NCBI GenBank assembly: GCA_907163375.1
Contig: CAJQUW010012514.1
Span: 248,001 to 312,000, forward strand
From: Prostheceraeus crozeri
Lineage: Eukaryota; Platyhelminthes; Polycladida; Euryleptidae
DNA length: 64,000 nucleotides
Direction of reading: 5' to 3'
Under the pieces are notes generated by a model. The model was not told where the DNA came from. It searched no databases and worked only from the letters and a program-made list of their open reading frames with translations. The position numbers and the translations under genes were made by a program. Numbering within the stretch: the stretch's first letter is position 1; each line of letters starts with the position of its first letter. Positions 44,684 to 55,882 of the stretch are shown here, piece after piece.

Positions 44684-47600
44684 CCACGGTGACGGCAGAA
44701 ATTGGTAAGAAAAACTTAACTGGAACTGTAGATGCATGTTTCATATTGTTTCAATTTCTTTTAGGTGTTTGTGCTTGATGTCCGGCGTTCAAAAATGGCC
44801 TTTATCTGCAGAAAGACACCTCCGTCTTGCCTCCAACACTACTGTGTAAATACGTGGCGCGCTGCCGACAGAACCGCAGCTATATACTTGCATGAGCAGT
44901 TCTCCCTTTGTAGCCTTCCTCAGCTACTGCTTGGTGCAATATTTGATCCTCAGCATTTCAAATGTAAATATCAGAGTCTCTGACACTAATAGCTGTCGAT
45001 TTTCTACCTCCCTTCTCATTTCATTCCCCACCTCGAAACACAGCCGGAAATAGTGTCAGCTTCACCACAAATATTCTTATCCGTCTTTACGCCATACATT
45101 ACGCCCAGCTTCCAAATTCTATCCCAGATATTCTCAATGGCGTCCCATTTGCCAATTGTTCTTTCCATCTTGAACTAAACTATGTACCAATTTCTTATTG
45201 GTCTCTCCATTTTGAATTGCATCCATGCCTTCAGTTTTTCCATTCAGTCATATCTCATTTACGGCATCTTCTAATCGATTGGGTAACTGCTTCCAATGAG
45301 GTCAGTCGAATATGTTCACCTGTGTCTCAGATAAATGGTTTAATCTGGTTCAGTGTGATATTCTAATTCACCTGAATCACTATGGTTCTATTCCGAACCT
45401 ACCATTGTATTGTTATCCATCGGAAAAAGGCGAACCCACAATTATTATTGAATTCGACGGAAACCCCTTGGGTTACGCAAGTAATTAGTGCAACATATAT
45501 CTCCTTACTTGCTTCCTCGACGCTATCAACTGCATTCCCGTGTTCCAAAATTGCAATTCCACCATCATTTTTTGAACCTACTCAATGCCTGAAGACTGTC
45601 TCCCAATTGCTTTCCAACATTTATAATTTATCTCCCATTTTCATCATCTTAAACTCCATGACAATCGCCTTCTGACATTCAAAGCTGCCTGACAACATTT
45701 TAAGCACTGTCTCCCAGTAGTCATAACTGCTTCAAAATCAAATCCTCTTAAAACATCTGAACGTATCTGCAACTGCCTTCAAACCACCATTAAACATGAA
45801 AAGTCAACCTTTACATTTTAATGCTATCAGATTCTTAACTTTCCAATTCCATTTGTCACTTATTGCTTTTTGCTGATTCCATGGAATTCTCTCCGACAAT
45901 TTCTACCCGACGCTTGAAGTGTCAATAATTTCTTGTCTAAGTTTTCGTATTACTGACGTATGGAGACGTTTTACATTTGTGACAATTTGAGATGGATTTA
46001 TAGAAGTCCGGCATCGTATCATAAACATTGACTTTAAAACAAGTTCATTCGCAAAATCCTATTCTTGCACTTGACGCTCGCTTCCACACCTGTGTATGTC
46101 AAACATGCAGAGATCCGATAATCCGTTGTAGAGATCCGTTGTTCTGTCGTCATATCATTAGAGTTTTGTTAACTATCGATTCATATTGCTGTTTTACTGT
46201 TTCTTGCATACATGACATGTCAGTCACTTATAGAGTTTTGTTGCTAGATTTCGATTGTGTTTGATACTTGCAACTTCCTCCTCCATGCAATTCTTTAATT
46301 TATTGGCTTGTGAACTGGTCGAATTTTAAACTTTGTAACTTAGCAGTGTGAATGCACATGTGTGAGAATATATGCGAACTGCTCCTATTCGCTCTTAGAT
46401 ATTTTATTAACTCAAAGACCGTGTTATCTCCAACTTATTCGAGCTAATTATTCATGTTTCTGAAATGATAATCGGGTAAATTCGATCATTCAATCAACAG
46501 TTACGAAATTAGAGAGATTCAACGATTGAACTTCAATTTTCAACGAGTTCATCAAACTAAGTTGGCATATCAATAGTTTCTGGTCTGAAGTTGATAGCCT
46601 GAGAGAGGAAACATAGTTTGATGAAAAAGTCGGAGGAGGAGGAGGTTGTTTATAGCAATATTGATTAATGTTTTTCCGTTATCCATGTTCAATCTTTTCA
46701 TTATTTTTGCTACTCGTCCCGCATATTTGGCGATTCTTAATGTTCGAGTTTGACACAGTACAGTGTGAGAATAACCACTCTTTGTACGACCAGAAATTTG
46801 TTTTCATTTTCTGTGAATGCGATGTTAAAATTTGAGGAAATCTTAGCTTGCTACTTCAGCTAGCATTTCTCATTAGATCAAATCATGGTGCAACAGGCCT
46901 AGTGCGTAGACATTTTTCCGTTTAATATTTTGTTAGACAAAACTGATTAGACGAATATGTTCTCACCTGAAATTCATGTTTATTAGTACGCGCAGCATGG
47001 ATGGAGCTCAGCGCTATTTAAGCAACGACATTTAAAAGGCAAAAATGCAAAGGGCTAGCTTATGTTGACATTAAATGAAATGACAAATCACTCACTCAGA
47101 AGAAACTGAAGTAGCTAAAGATAAATTGATGCACTTATTCCTGCAAGGTTTTGACCTAAAAAATAAATTGAGAAGATATTTTTACTTTATTTCCGAAAGT
47201 AAAGCGAAGAACACTTTTAGTAAAATAATCTAGATTCGAAATACGTCTCATCAGCAGGCCTGCCATAGAGTAGTTCATTCCCTTATCTATGGGTTTCATA
47301 AAAAGGAACAAAATTTACAGAATTTTCAATTCATGGAGGAGAATCACAATACAACATTCATACATATTGGCATAGCCTATACAGTCTCACAAGCAGGTGT
47401 GGTTCTCCTCTGAAATCATGATCGAAGAGAATCAAAGTTAGTTTCATCCGATTGACGGGGAACGCATTTGGTTGCTCTTTTATCATCACAGGGATTTATT
47501 ATTAACAGAGTTTCTCTGCCAAAAGGTAAATTGGTTGACCAACAATATCCGCTACTTTTTCAATGGGCTATGATAGAGTACAATTACTTAATAAGGACTC

Positions 47601-47830
47601 AACTTTGCTACCCGTTTTCATCAGTAAGTATTCAAAAGTTCTGTTAACTAAAAGCCAATTACTAACCTGGCCTAATCAGGACATCACGACTATGAGGCAA
47701 CGGCAAACAGACATCGATTGAAAATTCAGCAATTCGTTTTTTTAGTTATTCATAGAACAATGTCGATTACGCGACGACACACTTCTGCATATTTGAGTCA
47801 ACACATTAAAATCTTAATTGAAGTCCTTTA
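44684..47830. other. no gene seen downstream of SHIP-like gene
   Basis: Only short ORFs. 45000-45900 is pyrimidine-rich on the plus strand with recurring words (ACTGTCTCCCA, ACTGC) but no clear period. 44705-44764 could be a 3' UTR intron (GTAAGA ... TTTTAG). No poly(A) signal is evident. Confidence 0.45.
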
Positions 47831-47839
47831 GAAGTCCTT

Positions 47840-49060
47840 GAGTGCTACTGAAAATGCAGACGTGCAAGTTAATGAATTAAATCCTATAATATTTTTCGTG
47901 ACAATTGCAGAACTACAGCAATGATCCATAAATAGTGATGAAAATTTTCCGTGGAAAATTATGGAAAATTTTGAAAGTTTTGATTTTTTTGATAGGTCTT
48001 TTGAATTGAGCGCTTCTACTGCCGAGGCAGCTACGTACCTATAAATTGGGTCTAAAACTCTTAATTTCGTCATTATTTCGATTAAAGCGATCGTAGCAAC
48101 ATGAGTTCCGTCCGCGGATTTTTGAGCATTCCTTTTCCACCAGTGGCTTAAGTGCCATTATGTTTAGCTACATTTTTAATTATCACATAGACCACCGTTT
48201 GGGATAACGTAAATCTTGCTTTACTATAAGTGTATAATTTCATGCAATGTGAAAGATCTGGAGCAAAAATAATGTACTTCATTTTAGAATTTGCTTATTA
48301 GCTTGAAAGTTAAGCTTTATTATGCAGCGTTGATCAGTGATACTAATTCATGTCTTATGAACAAGTGAAGTATAAGCACACAGTCCAAGCAAGCATTCAT
48401 GAGCGACCATATTCAAAGATATAAAGATCCGACTGTAAACTCGTGAGATATTTGGAAACTAAAGATATCATATGTGATAAGTAGAAGAATATCTATGATA
48501 GCCTCTAACTTCTGGCCTTGTCCGACATCTTCGCTGAGGATACGCATTCTCCATTTCTAGTTCAGATGGTTCAGATAGCTCCAATTCGATTTCAGGTCTG
48601 CCCAAATGAATTTCAGACATGATCGATATAGATGAGTTGGAGATCTCCAGTTGAATTAAAGATCTTTTCAAAGTTGAGCTTGTGACAGATATATCTGAAA
48701 TTCAGCTAGAGAAATCTGAAATTCATCTAGTGTCTGAAATTCACTTGGAAAGATCTGAAATAAAGGTGCAGTTGGTTACAAAAAGTTAACATAGGGATGA
48801 TAGAGAAGTTTTTGGTCTTTGAATATTGCATAGTCTTTTCAAACGACCATAATAATGTCTCCAAAACAAAGGAAAAATGTCAATCACCGAAAAATAAATT
48901 TCAAAATTTTCCAATGGAATTTTCCACTATCCATAAAGCAATTAAGCTTAGTGAATCTGACGAACAAGAATTAGTAAAAACAATCTGTATGCCTGTTAAG
49001 AGCACAATAAGTAGCATATTGGTAGTGCAAATTAATTCACTTCCGTCAACGCATCACATC
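47840..49060. repeat. inverted-repeat structure around a second inverted repeat
   Basis: The outer arms (about 47840-47990 and 48895-49060) are inverted relatives: TTTTCC...GGAAAATTTTGAAA against TTTCAAAATTTTCC...GGAATTTTCC, and TTTAATTCATTAACTTGCACG against AATTAATTCACTTCCGTCAACG. Inside are inner arms at about 48545-48625 and 48690-48770 built from TCTGAAATTCA(T/C) words. Each inner arm reads as SEI(H/Q)L-type peptide on its own strand. No transposase is recognised. Confidence 0.45.
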
Positions 49061-52000
49061 TCCAAACTATAATGACTCGAGATGCATGGATTATTCGAAT
49101 GCTCTGTTTCGAAAGGCCCACATTCAATCCCTTGATAATTTCCCTAACCCCTTGCGCATGGCAAAGTGCACCACACGTTGAACAACCTCCAGCAACCGAC
49201 CACCGCACGACTTTGGCTTTTACTGATACGCTGTAGGGTGCCGGAAGGCAAAAAATATAATCAAGAGCCGGAGATTTGAATTTTCATAATGCATAGCAGC
49301 CAGTGGTCATGTTCTGGTTGCTCGCATTACTGCTGACTATAATTTCCAAAGATAATGTCCATTGTCTTTGATAATTTCCATGAAGTGCAAGCTTAATTAT
49401 TGTAAGTTCGGTACATGAGCTATGCAGGAACCCAGTGCCAAAGCAACATCATACAAAACACAGCAGAACGAATTGAAATCCATGGACAGTAATTGATCAA
49501 AACACATCAGGATGAATGGAACGGATTTTGTTGACCAAATGATGTTTAACAACTGTTATCCCATGATATTTGCTTGGCAAAAAATGTCAATTACATATTT
49601 TCAAGTTATGGTTGGGAAGAGTCAATATTAATGTCAATTGTTAAGCTATAATTTGGCAATTGTTGCAGCGATTGGGAAAATAGTTTTGTAATGGTTTTGT
49701 ATCAGCGAGAAAAAAACATGACGAATTTTATTCAAAAACGTGAGCGATTGTCTCTTCTCGTCACTGAATCTCTTCTTCATCTGGCCAAGCCTACAAGCAG
49801 AGTCAGAGGTCCACCAACAAATCGAAAGCATTCGTTGATGAAAATTCCGAAAACGTCATCTGGACCAACAATGATGATGTCGACAAAAACGCCGATTGAA
49901 GTTGAAGTCGGTCGAAACATTTTTCATCCAGCTTTCCAAATGGGTAGACTATACTTCGAGATTCATCATTCTTCGTTATGAAAGTATAGCATTTTCATAT
50001 TGTGTGACAGGTCAAATCAAATTTTAGTTTTTCTATTTTTCACCATATTTTGTGATTCGTAGGCCTAACGCAACGGAATTGACTGATCAGCATTACAGAA
50101 GGATGATGGTATTTACAGATCCTCCGTTTCATGAAAGCCTTTGTTGTTTGTTATATTAGCAAATTCGAAGGTTGCTATTACTTTCATGCTCAACCATAAG
50201 AGTATTTTCTTCAACGTGATGATATCACAGGCAACCTGCCACTAGAGCAAAATAACATAGTCAAACGCAATGATGGAAAAGATGCAAATTGGTCCACCTA
50301 AATTATTCATATTCAAGAAATGAACATAAATTTGGTCAATCATAAAATCACGCCAATGAAAATTGAATTAAAGGCTTGAAATTTCAACCGGGAACATAGA
50401 GTAGATGTATAGCAGGCCTAGGTACTTACTCTATGTCCAAGAAAGCAAAATGAGATCTCGAATGTTTCATGAGGACTTGCATTTGATGTTCATGAAGTTC
50501 GTTTAGTAATAAGCTTAATTTCCGCTTAATCAAAATGTTTGTAGCAAATATTCATTCCCAAAGAGGTTTGTTCATTCCCTTTGATATCCAACATGCTTCA
50601 TATTACTTATATATTGTGTTCATGTCAATGGTACATAAAAACTGGAATAATTTGCAAAAATTTAGGCTCTCAAAAGGTGCTCGAATAATATTTACACCGC
50701 AGGAACGTAATTTCCGCAAAAACTGAATTCTTTGATAACACATTTCCTACTGAATACAGACACGTTTGAGTCAACCATAGGGGTCGACACTGCACCTACT
50801 ACTAGAAATTTAAGAAACTGCGTTGCGATGAAAGAAGTAGCCCACTACATTAAAATTGAATATGACTGTTGACAAAACATTTGATATTTTTTGTCACACT
50901 ATGAGAAGTAGGTGGTCATCGAATGTAATGATCGTAAATTAGACATGTGTGTGTCACACCAGAAAAAGATCGTTTCTAATGTTTTAATGCATCATTGAAA
51001 TAAACAATTGAAATTATATCTGTTTGATTCTGCGCGTCCATAGATACTGGGCGTTTTCGTAAATGCAGAAACAGGCGAAACTGTTTTTGACCTTGAGAAT
51101 CTGTTTTTGACCTTGAGAAACAGGGAAATCCATCTCAATCAGCTGATTCAGAAACAGTTAATACTTTCGTTTTTAATATTCAGAGAAAGTTGGTCTGAGC
51201 GAATTTTCATGTTCAGCAATGGTGCTTTTTAATCAAAAATTCCGTTGTTTGTTGTCATGATTCTTCATGAATTTGATTTCATCACGTGTATTCCACGTGA
51301 ACCTCTGGATTGACTTGCGTGTCTCATTCAAAAATGAATTAACACCGGCTGATTCACCAGAATATTCGTCCACGTCTATTTACACGCCTCAATTCTCATC
51401 TATAAGAGACTCCAAATCACGGTGCTTCTATTCTTCCCCCCACCACATTTTTGTTGTTGACACCCGAGAGTTTTGCATCGTCTCTCGATGCACGATCTTC
51501 TCTTGCTCCTGTCTCACTACTGTCGCAAAAGCGTTGTGTGTAGAATGAGCTTGCAACAGTCTCAGAACTAGACAACTGCTTCTCATTGTCTGTAGACAAC
51601 AATCCCACGAAGTTCATGATCACAGCTGTACCTTGTATTCTGGCTGAGTATCCAAGGGACCAATCCTTCATCCAGGTTCAAGTAAGACTTCTCAGTGGTG
51701 CTGTACTGTCACTCAGTGACAGATGAAGTCCATTCTAAATCCTATGTGACTGTTTGACGAAATTTGATGAAAATGGAAAAGTTGGAAGATGTGTGCGTGT
51801 GGGGGGGGGAAAAGAGGAAGTACCCAAATCACGCACAACAGGTAGCAAGAAACGCGCATCAGAAAGTGTCTTAACTCGATCGTTTGTCTCTATTTTCATC
51901 ACTTGGTTCTGCTCCTTCCTCTACGTTATGAAAATTCGTTGCGCGATCGTTTGCCGCTATTTTTACCATTTTCTATGCATTTAGTGGTTATGAGAGTAGA

Positions 52001-52310
52001 GTTTATTATGAGATTGTTAACCGTGAAGTTTTGAGAGTAGAGTTTGAAACGATCATACTCATTGAAGCGTTATTTTGATATTGAATATGGCAGCAAAGGC
52101 GTGCTCAAGTATCCTTCCTATTGAAGAAATGCACAGGATAATGAAATCATCTTTTGGTTGAAAAGGCTTCAAGCCCCTCAGAACAGTAAAACTGAGAAAT
52201 TCGATGTTGGACTTCAGTGGCATATTTGATGGACTATATTGACAAGTCGAGATGCCTGTTGCTGGAAATATACACTGTTAAATACATTATTTTATTTTAA
52301 TACTCCCTGC
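49061..52310. other. no supported gene
   Basis: Short ORFs only. A perfect 20-bp tandem duplication bar one base (CTGTTTTTGACCTTGAGAA) lies at 51081-51120. A GTGTGGGGGGGGG run lies near 51800. The plus-strand ORF at 49691-49981 is not recognised. Confidence 0.45.
51081..51120 (+). repeat. 20-bp tandem duplication
   Basis: Two adjacent copies of CTGTTTTTGACCTTGAGAA(T/A), 19 of 20 bases identical. A recent slippage event. Confidence 0.9.
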
Positions 52311-52486
52311 TTGCTGAATTTGAGGTTTTACATTTAAGAGAGAACGACAACTCTGATCCACGTATACCTGTATTGTGAAAATCAAGTCCACACGTAACTG
52401 ACACTTCGCAACGAGCATTAATCAGATAAAGCAAATCAATGGCATAGCATGTACAATGAAGGAATTAATTGAATGAATGACGCAAC
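52311..52486 (-). mobile_element. Ty3/gypsy fossil, leader and gag start (second copy)
   Basis: Nearly the same sequence as 60268-60450 of the larger gypsy fossil (shared GAGAGAACGACAACTCTGAT and CGCAACGAGCATTAATCAGA), same orientation. It ends exactly where the P-like element begins. Its LTR-side continuation appears on the far side of that element at 55883. Broken and old, but close in sequence to the first copy. Confidence 0.75.
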
Positions 52487-52518
52487 CATAGAGATAGAGC
52501 TTAGTAGAGTGCTGACTT
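52487..52518 (+). repeat. P-like element left terminal inverted repeat
   Basis: CATAGAGATAGAGCTTAG then TAGAGTGCTGAC. Pairs with the minus strand of 55842-55874 with a 2-base gap and a few mismatches. Confidence 0.8.
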
Positions 52519-53013
52519 GCCTTTTCACTGCGAGCCGATTATGAAGTTAGCTGTATGGCAAGAAGCGCGAGGAACGCACCACTGCGTAGTGTATGAGATG
52601 ACTGACTAAAGAAATGTTGTACGAGTGTTTCCCTCGCGTTTCCAAAATATGTCGATCTTGAATAGCAATAACCAATTGTGTATTTTCCTATTTTATTTAC
52701 TATCGCAAATTCAATTGAAGTTAAAAGTAATAACTATATAAATGAATATCAGAATCACTAATTCAAGTATAAGTTCATTTTCAGGCCTATATGGATAAAG
52801 TAATATTTTTTCATAATTACGAATACGTTAATCTTATCCGCAGACGATATCTTGTACATATATTATTTTATTTTTTATCTCAAATATCATAATAATTTCG
52901 TTGATCAGTGTATCTTACCCATGATCATCTTACTCACATATAAGTTGACGATTTCAAATTAAAAGTTTTTGCCGTCTTTTGCAAGTTGCTTTATCTTACC
53001 AAAATCAAATGAT

Positions 53014-55690
53014 TCAAATGTTTCGGAAAAAAACTGTATTATTCAGCACCTTTCTTTTAGACGGTCGATTTTTCAAAATAGTTGAATCTTTGTATGACTT
53101 CGCATAGTGGAAAAATCTCAGTCGAACGTAAGCCGATATAATCATCCGTACGAGTTTCAACACGTGGTTCTCATTGATTTCCTGATCTAAGATATGGTTT
53201 TTGAGATCAGGAAATAAAATATCTGATTTAATTTTTGTCACTGAGAGATGTAATGACGATAGTTTCGACCTTCAAATCAATAAACTTTAATGAATGCAAA
53301 ACTTGTCCACTTGAGAAGCCAGGAATAGCGTAACGCAGTGTCTTTTCAGTGGCTGTTGTGACTTTGAAGGACGCCTTGAGAAGAATAAACAAGACCACCA
53401 CGGTCTTTACGACGAAGAAGAGATGAAGAGGCTTGGAAAACGTCAGTTTGAGAATGTCAAGAATGGCACTACAGTCTTCACATTGGATAGTAGTACGTAA
53501 TTTTCTAGAAATATAACCAGAGACGTAATGTAATACATTTTTGTTTCCATTCTAAAAGGTCACTGTTCAATAAAAAATCAGGAGAATTTTTTTTCAGAAT
53601 ATCAATATCCCAATCGATAGCTTCACTTGGTCTATTATCTTTCAAAGAGATTTTTCTGATCTCAAGATGCGATTCATTTATCTGCAAAGTCACGGCAGTT
53701 ACTACTGATAGAAGATTCGACTGAGTTTTTTAAAACAAGCGAGCGAATGGCAGCTTTAAATTGAGCAGAACTTGGATTGTTATTCCATCCTTCTTTTCTT
53801 CGTATCCTTGAGAATAACAGTTCTAAATCGTCTTGACTGCATCTGTAAGTAACATATGCTGTAGTCCACGTTCAATAATGATTGAGCGATGTCACAAACA
53901 GATAATATGCTGGTCACAAAACCAATGATGGCAGTCTTTCTACGAGACTGAATGAGAGGAACAAGGTGTGGACCTTCAAGTTTTGAAAGATACAGAATCA
54001 TTTCTTGCAAGAATGGATGCCATCTTCCTTATTGTTTAATGAAAGAGGTGCTTTTTGTCCTTTAGAATAAGAATTTCTGGAATTAAGGATATCGAACAAG
54101 CGATCGATTCTACGAATGAAGTTCGTGGTAGCCTCACTTCCAGTAAACGCTGGCAATTTTTCATCTTCCCGTAAGAAATCAATTGCGTCTGTTGTTGATG
54201 AACTCAATGTCTGAGTAGCGGTCGCGACATGCATCTTAACGGAATGATAGTGAATATGTTTTGCTATTAATTTGTTTGCAGGAAGAGCGTGTCATTTGAC
54301 TGTAATTTGTATAACTGTTCTATGTAAAACCACTTGATAGGTTGACGCTGTCCATTATCATCAATTTCGTATATCACTTTGAAATCACCCAATATGTTTC
54401 TAATCAACTTCAACATGTGACAGATATCATAAATCCAATATACTTTTTCAGTCGGTCTGTCCGGGTAAGGAAAATTATGTATGATATTGAAGCCATCAAC
54501 AGCTACAACCATCATTTTGGCAGCAGTCTGATTCTTTGATGCACCATCACAAACACATGCCAAAACACGACAACCAATCTCGGTGGAGTCTCTTAATGCA
54601 ATCAAAAAAGCACTTGTTGCAGCTGTTTACACTTGCGCCTTGAGTAAGATAATAAGCAATCGGCATTTTGAAGCGCTTTCGGAAACTCACGGTCATTACC
54701 ACAAGCGCTTCGGATGCAGCACATCAGTTAGTTCTCCTCCAAAATCAACGAACCCCGTGAATGAATGAGATGACGGGTCCCAAACGGTTTCTTTTCTAAT
54801 GCTCATTTCATCAACCATGATAACCATATCTCTGAAGTCGGCATCAGTATTCCACAAGATTTTTAATGTGAGTAAAAACTTCAGATAAACTACCAGGTAC
54901 TACAATTTATGGACGAAGATAGAGCACGTAAACGTGGACGGATGAGGTAAACAAGGAGTACCTTTCTCGAATGTAATTATAAGCCGCCAGGCGAATTAAA
55001 AATTAACTGTCACAGCAAAAACTCATAATATCAGAAGTATAGCGATAACCTTTCGGTTGACGTCGACAACTTAGTTAATGTCTCTCGAATATTTTTTGAT
55101 TTCCTTTTGGAAATCAATGATATAGTTGTGGTTCCACTTAAGCAAGACTTCGATGCACGGTAGCTTCATCACGACTACTGGATACTCTGATGATTATTCT
55201 TTATCATATTATTGAGGAAGATCACTGACTTTTCTTTACTTTAAACGTTTCTTCGCTTTAATCGCAATTTCGTTTGTTTTTCTTCTCTTTTGAAGTAATT
55301 GAATCTTTTTTCGAAGCTTAGCTAGTATATTCATCTTTTGTGTCACATCCTTGCACAAGTAACTGTCTCACTCGATGGATGGATCAATATTATAATGAGA
55401 AAGTCGGCGCCTTTTTCGTGTTGGAGGTTTGAGGTGTTCAGTGAAAGTCAAATTATACTTGGCACGACATCAGAATTTTAATAATCCGGTCGATTCGCCG
55501 AAATCAGGAGGATGGAAATCATTAAGTGTTAAAATGCTCGCTCACCCAAAAAAAGGAATATTTTGTGGTACGTCGCAAATCTCTCCCGACGAAGTCGCGA
55601 TGACCCCATTGCTCCGATCTACTTGTATCATTCGGAAGAAACGATGGAAACTGATATTGCTTGGCTCCTTTGTTTTCCTGTTAAAACAGT
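53014..55690 (-). pseudogene. P/THAP9-like transposase pseudogene
   Basis: Remnants from high to low coordinates: THAP-domain end (FHRF near 55660, then LNDFHPPDFGEST near 55510); leucine/lysine-rich helix (LRKKIQLLQKRRKTNE, about 55320); IMVDEMSIRKETVWDPSSHS with FTGFVDFGG (about 54830-54740), the first catalytic Asp region; MPIAYYLTQG (about 54650); VLACVCDGASKNQTAAKMM and YDICHMLKLIRNIL (54267-54605), the second Asp region; FTGSEATTNFIRRIDRLFDI (54234-53998); LQSRRKTAIIGFV (about 53940) and NNPSSAQFKAAIRS (about 53750); and HILDQEINENHVLKLVRMII (53241-53014). Several frameshifts and stops separate these blocks. The family excises and inserts DNA; human THAP9 is a host relative. Confidence 0.85.
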
Positions 55691-55841
55691 TGTATGCACT
55701 GCACGATAATCACCATCTCTGATGGAGATTGATGTGATTTGTGGCTGTATGGACGCGATGTCGCTTCTTGCCATACCAGCGTCCGATAAGAATCGGATTC
55801 GCAGACGGAGTATAGGGAAAAACACGCACGCGTGAGCGTTA

Positions 55842-55874
55842 CTCAGCACTCTACCTAAAACTCTACCTTCTATG
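55842..55874 (-). repeat. P-like element right terminal inverted repeat
   Basis: Minus strand CATAGAAGGTAGAGTTTTAG then GTAGAGTGCTGAG, partner of 52487-52518. Confidence 0.8.
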
Positions 55875-55882
55875 GAACACCC

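Larger units (their letters stand above)
52487..55874 (-). mobile_element. decayed P/THAP9-like DNA transposon (3.4 kb)
   Basis: Bounded by inverted ends of about 33 bp (52487-52518 and 55842-55874), both starting CATAGA and ending TAGAGTGCTGA(C/G). Subterminal inverted copies of TATGGCAAGAAGCG lie at 52554-52567 and 55762-55775, as known P elements also have subterminal inverted repeats. Minus-strand coding remnants run in P-transposase order: THAP zinc-finger remnant, coiled coil, RNase H-like catalytic region, GTP-binding insertion region and C-terminal region. It is inserted between the leader and LTR of a gypsy fossil; the uninterrupted junction is preserved at 60443-60459. Flanking 8-mers GACGCAAC and GAACACCC occupy the expected target-duplication positions but have diverged. 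The frame is broken many times, so it is dead. Confidence 0.85.

Noticed and set aside
45000-45900. CRISPR-like or ordered tandem array suggested by recurring ACTGTCTCCCA words
   Set aside because: The words are irregularly spaced and imperfect; it is pyrimidine-rich low-complexity eukaryotic DNA.
51417-51671. Minus-strand ORF as another retroelement gag
   Set aside because: One short resemblance (KDWS) is not enough; no zinc knuckle or neighbouring parts.
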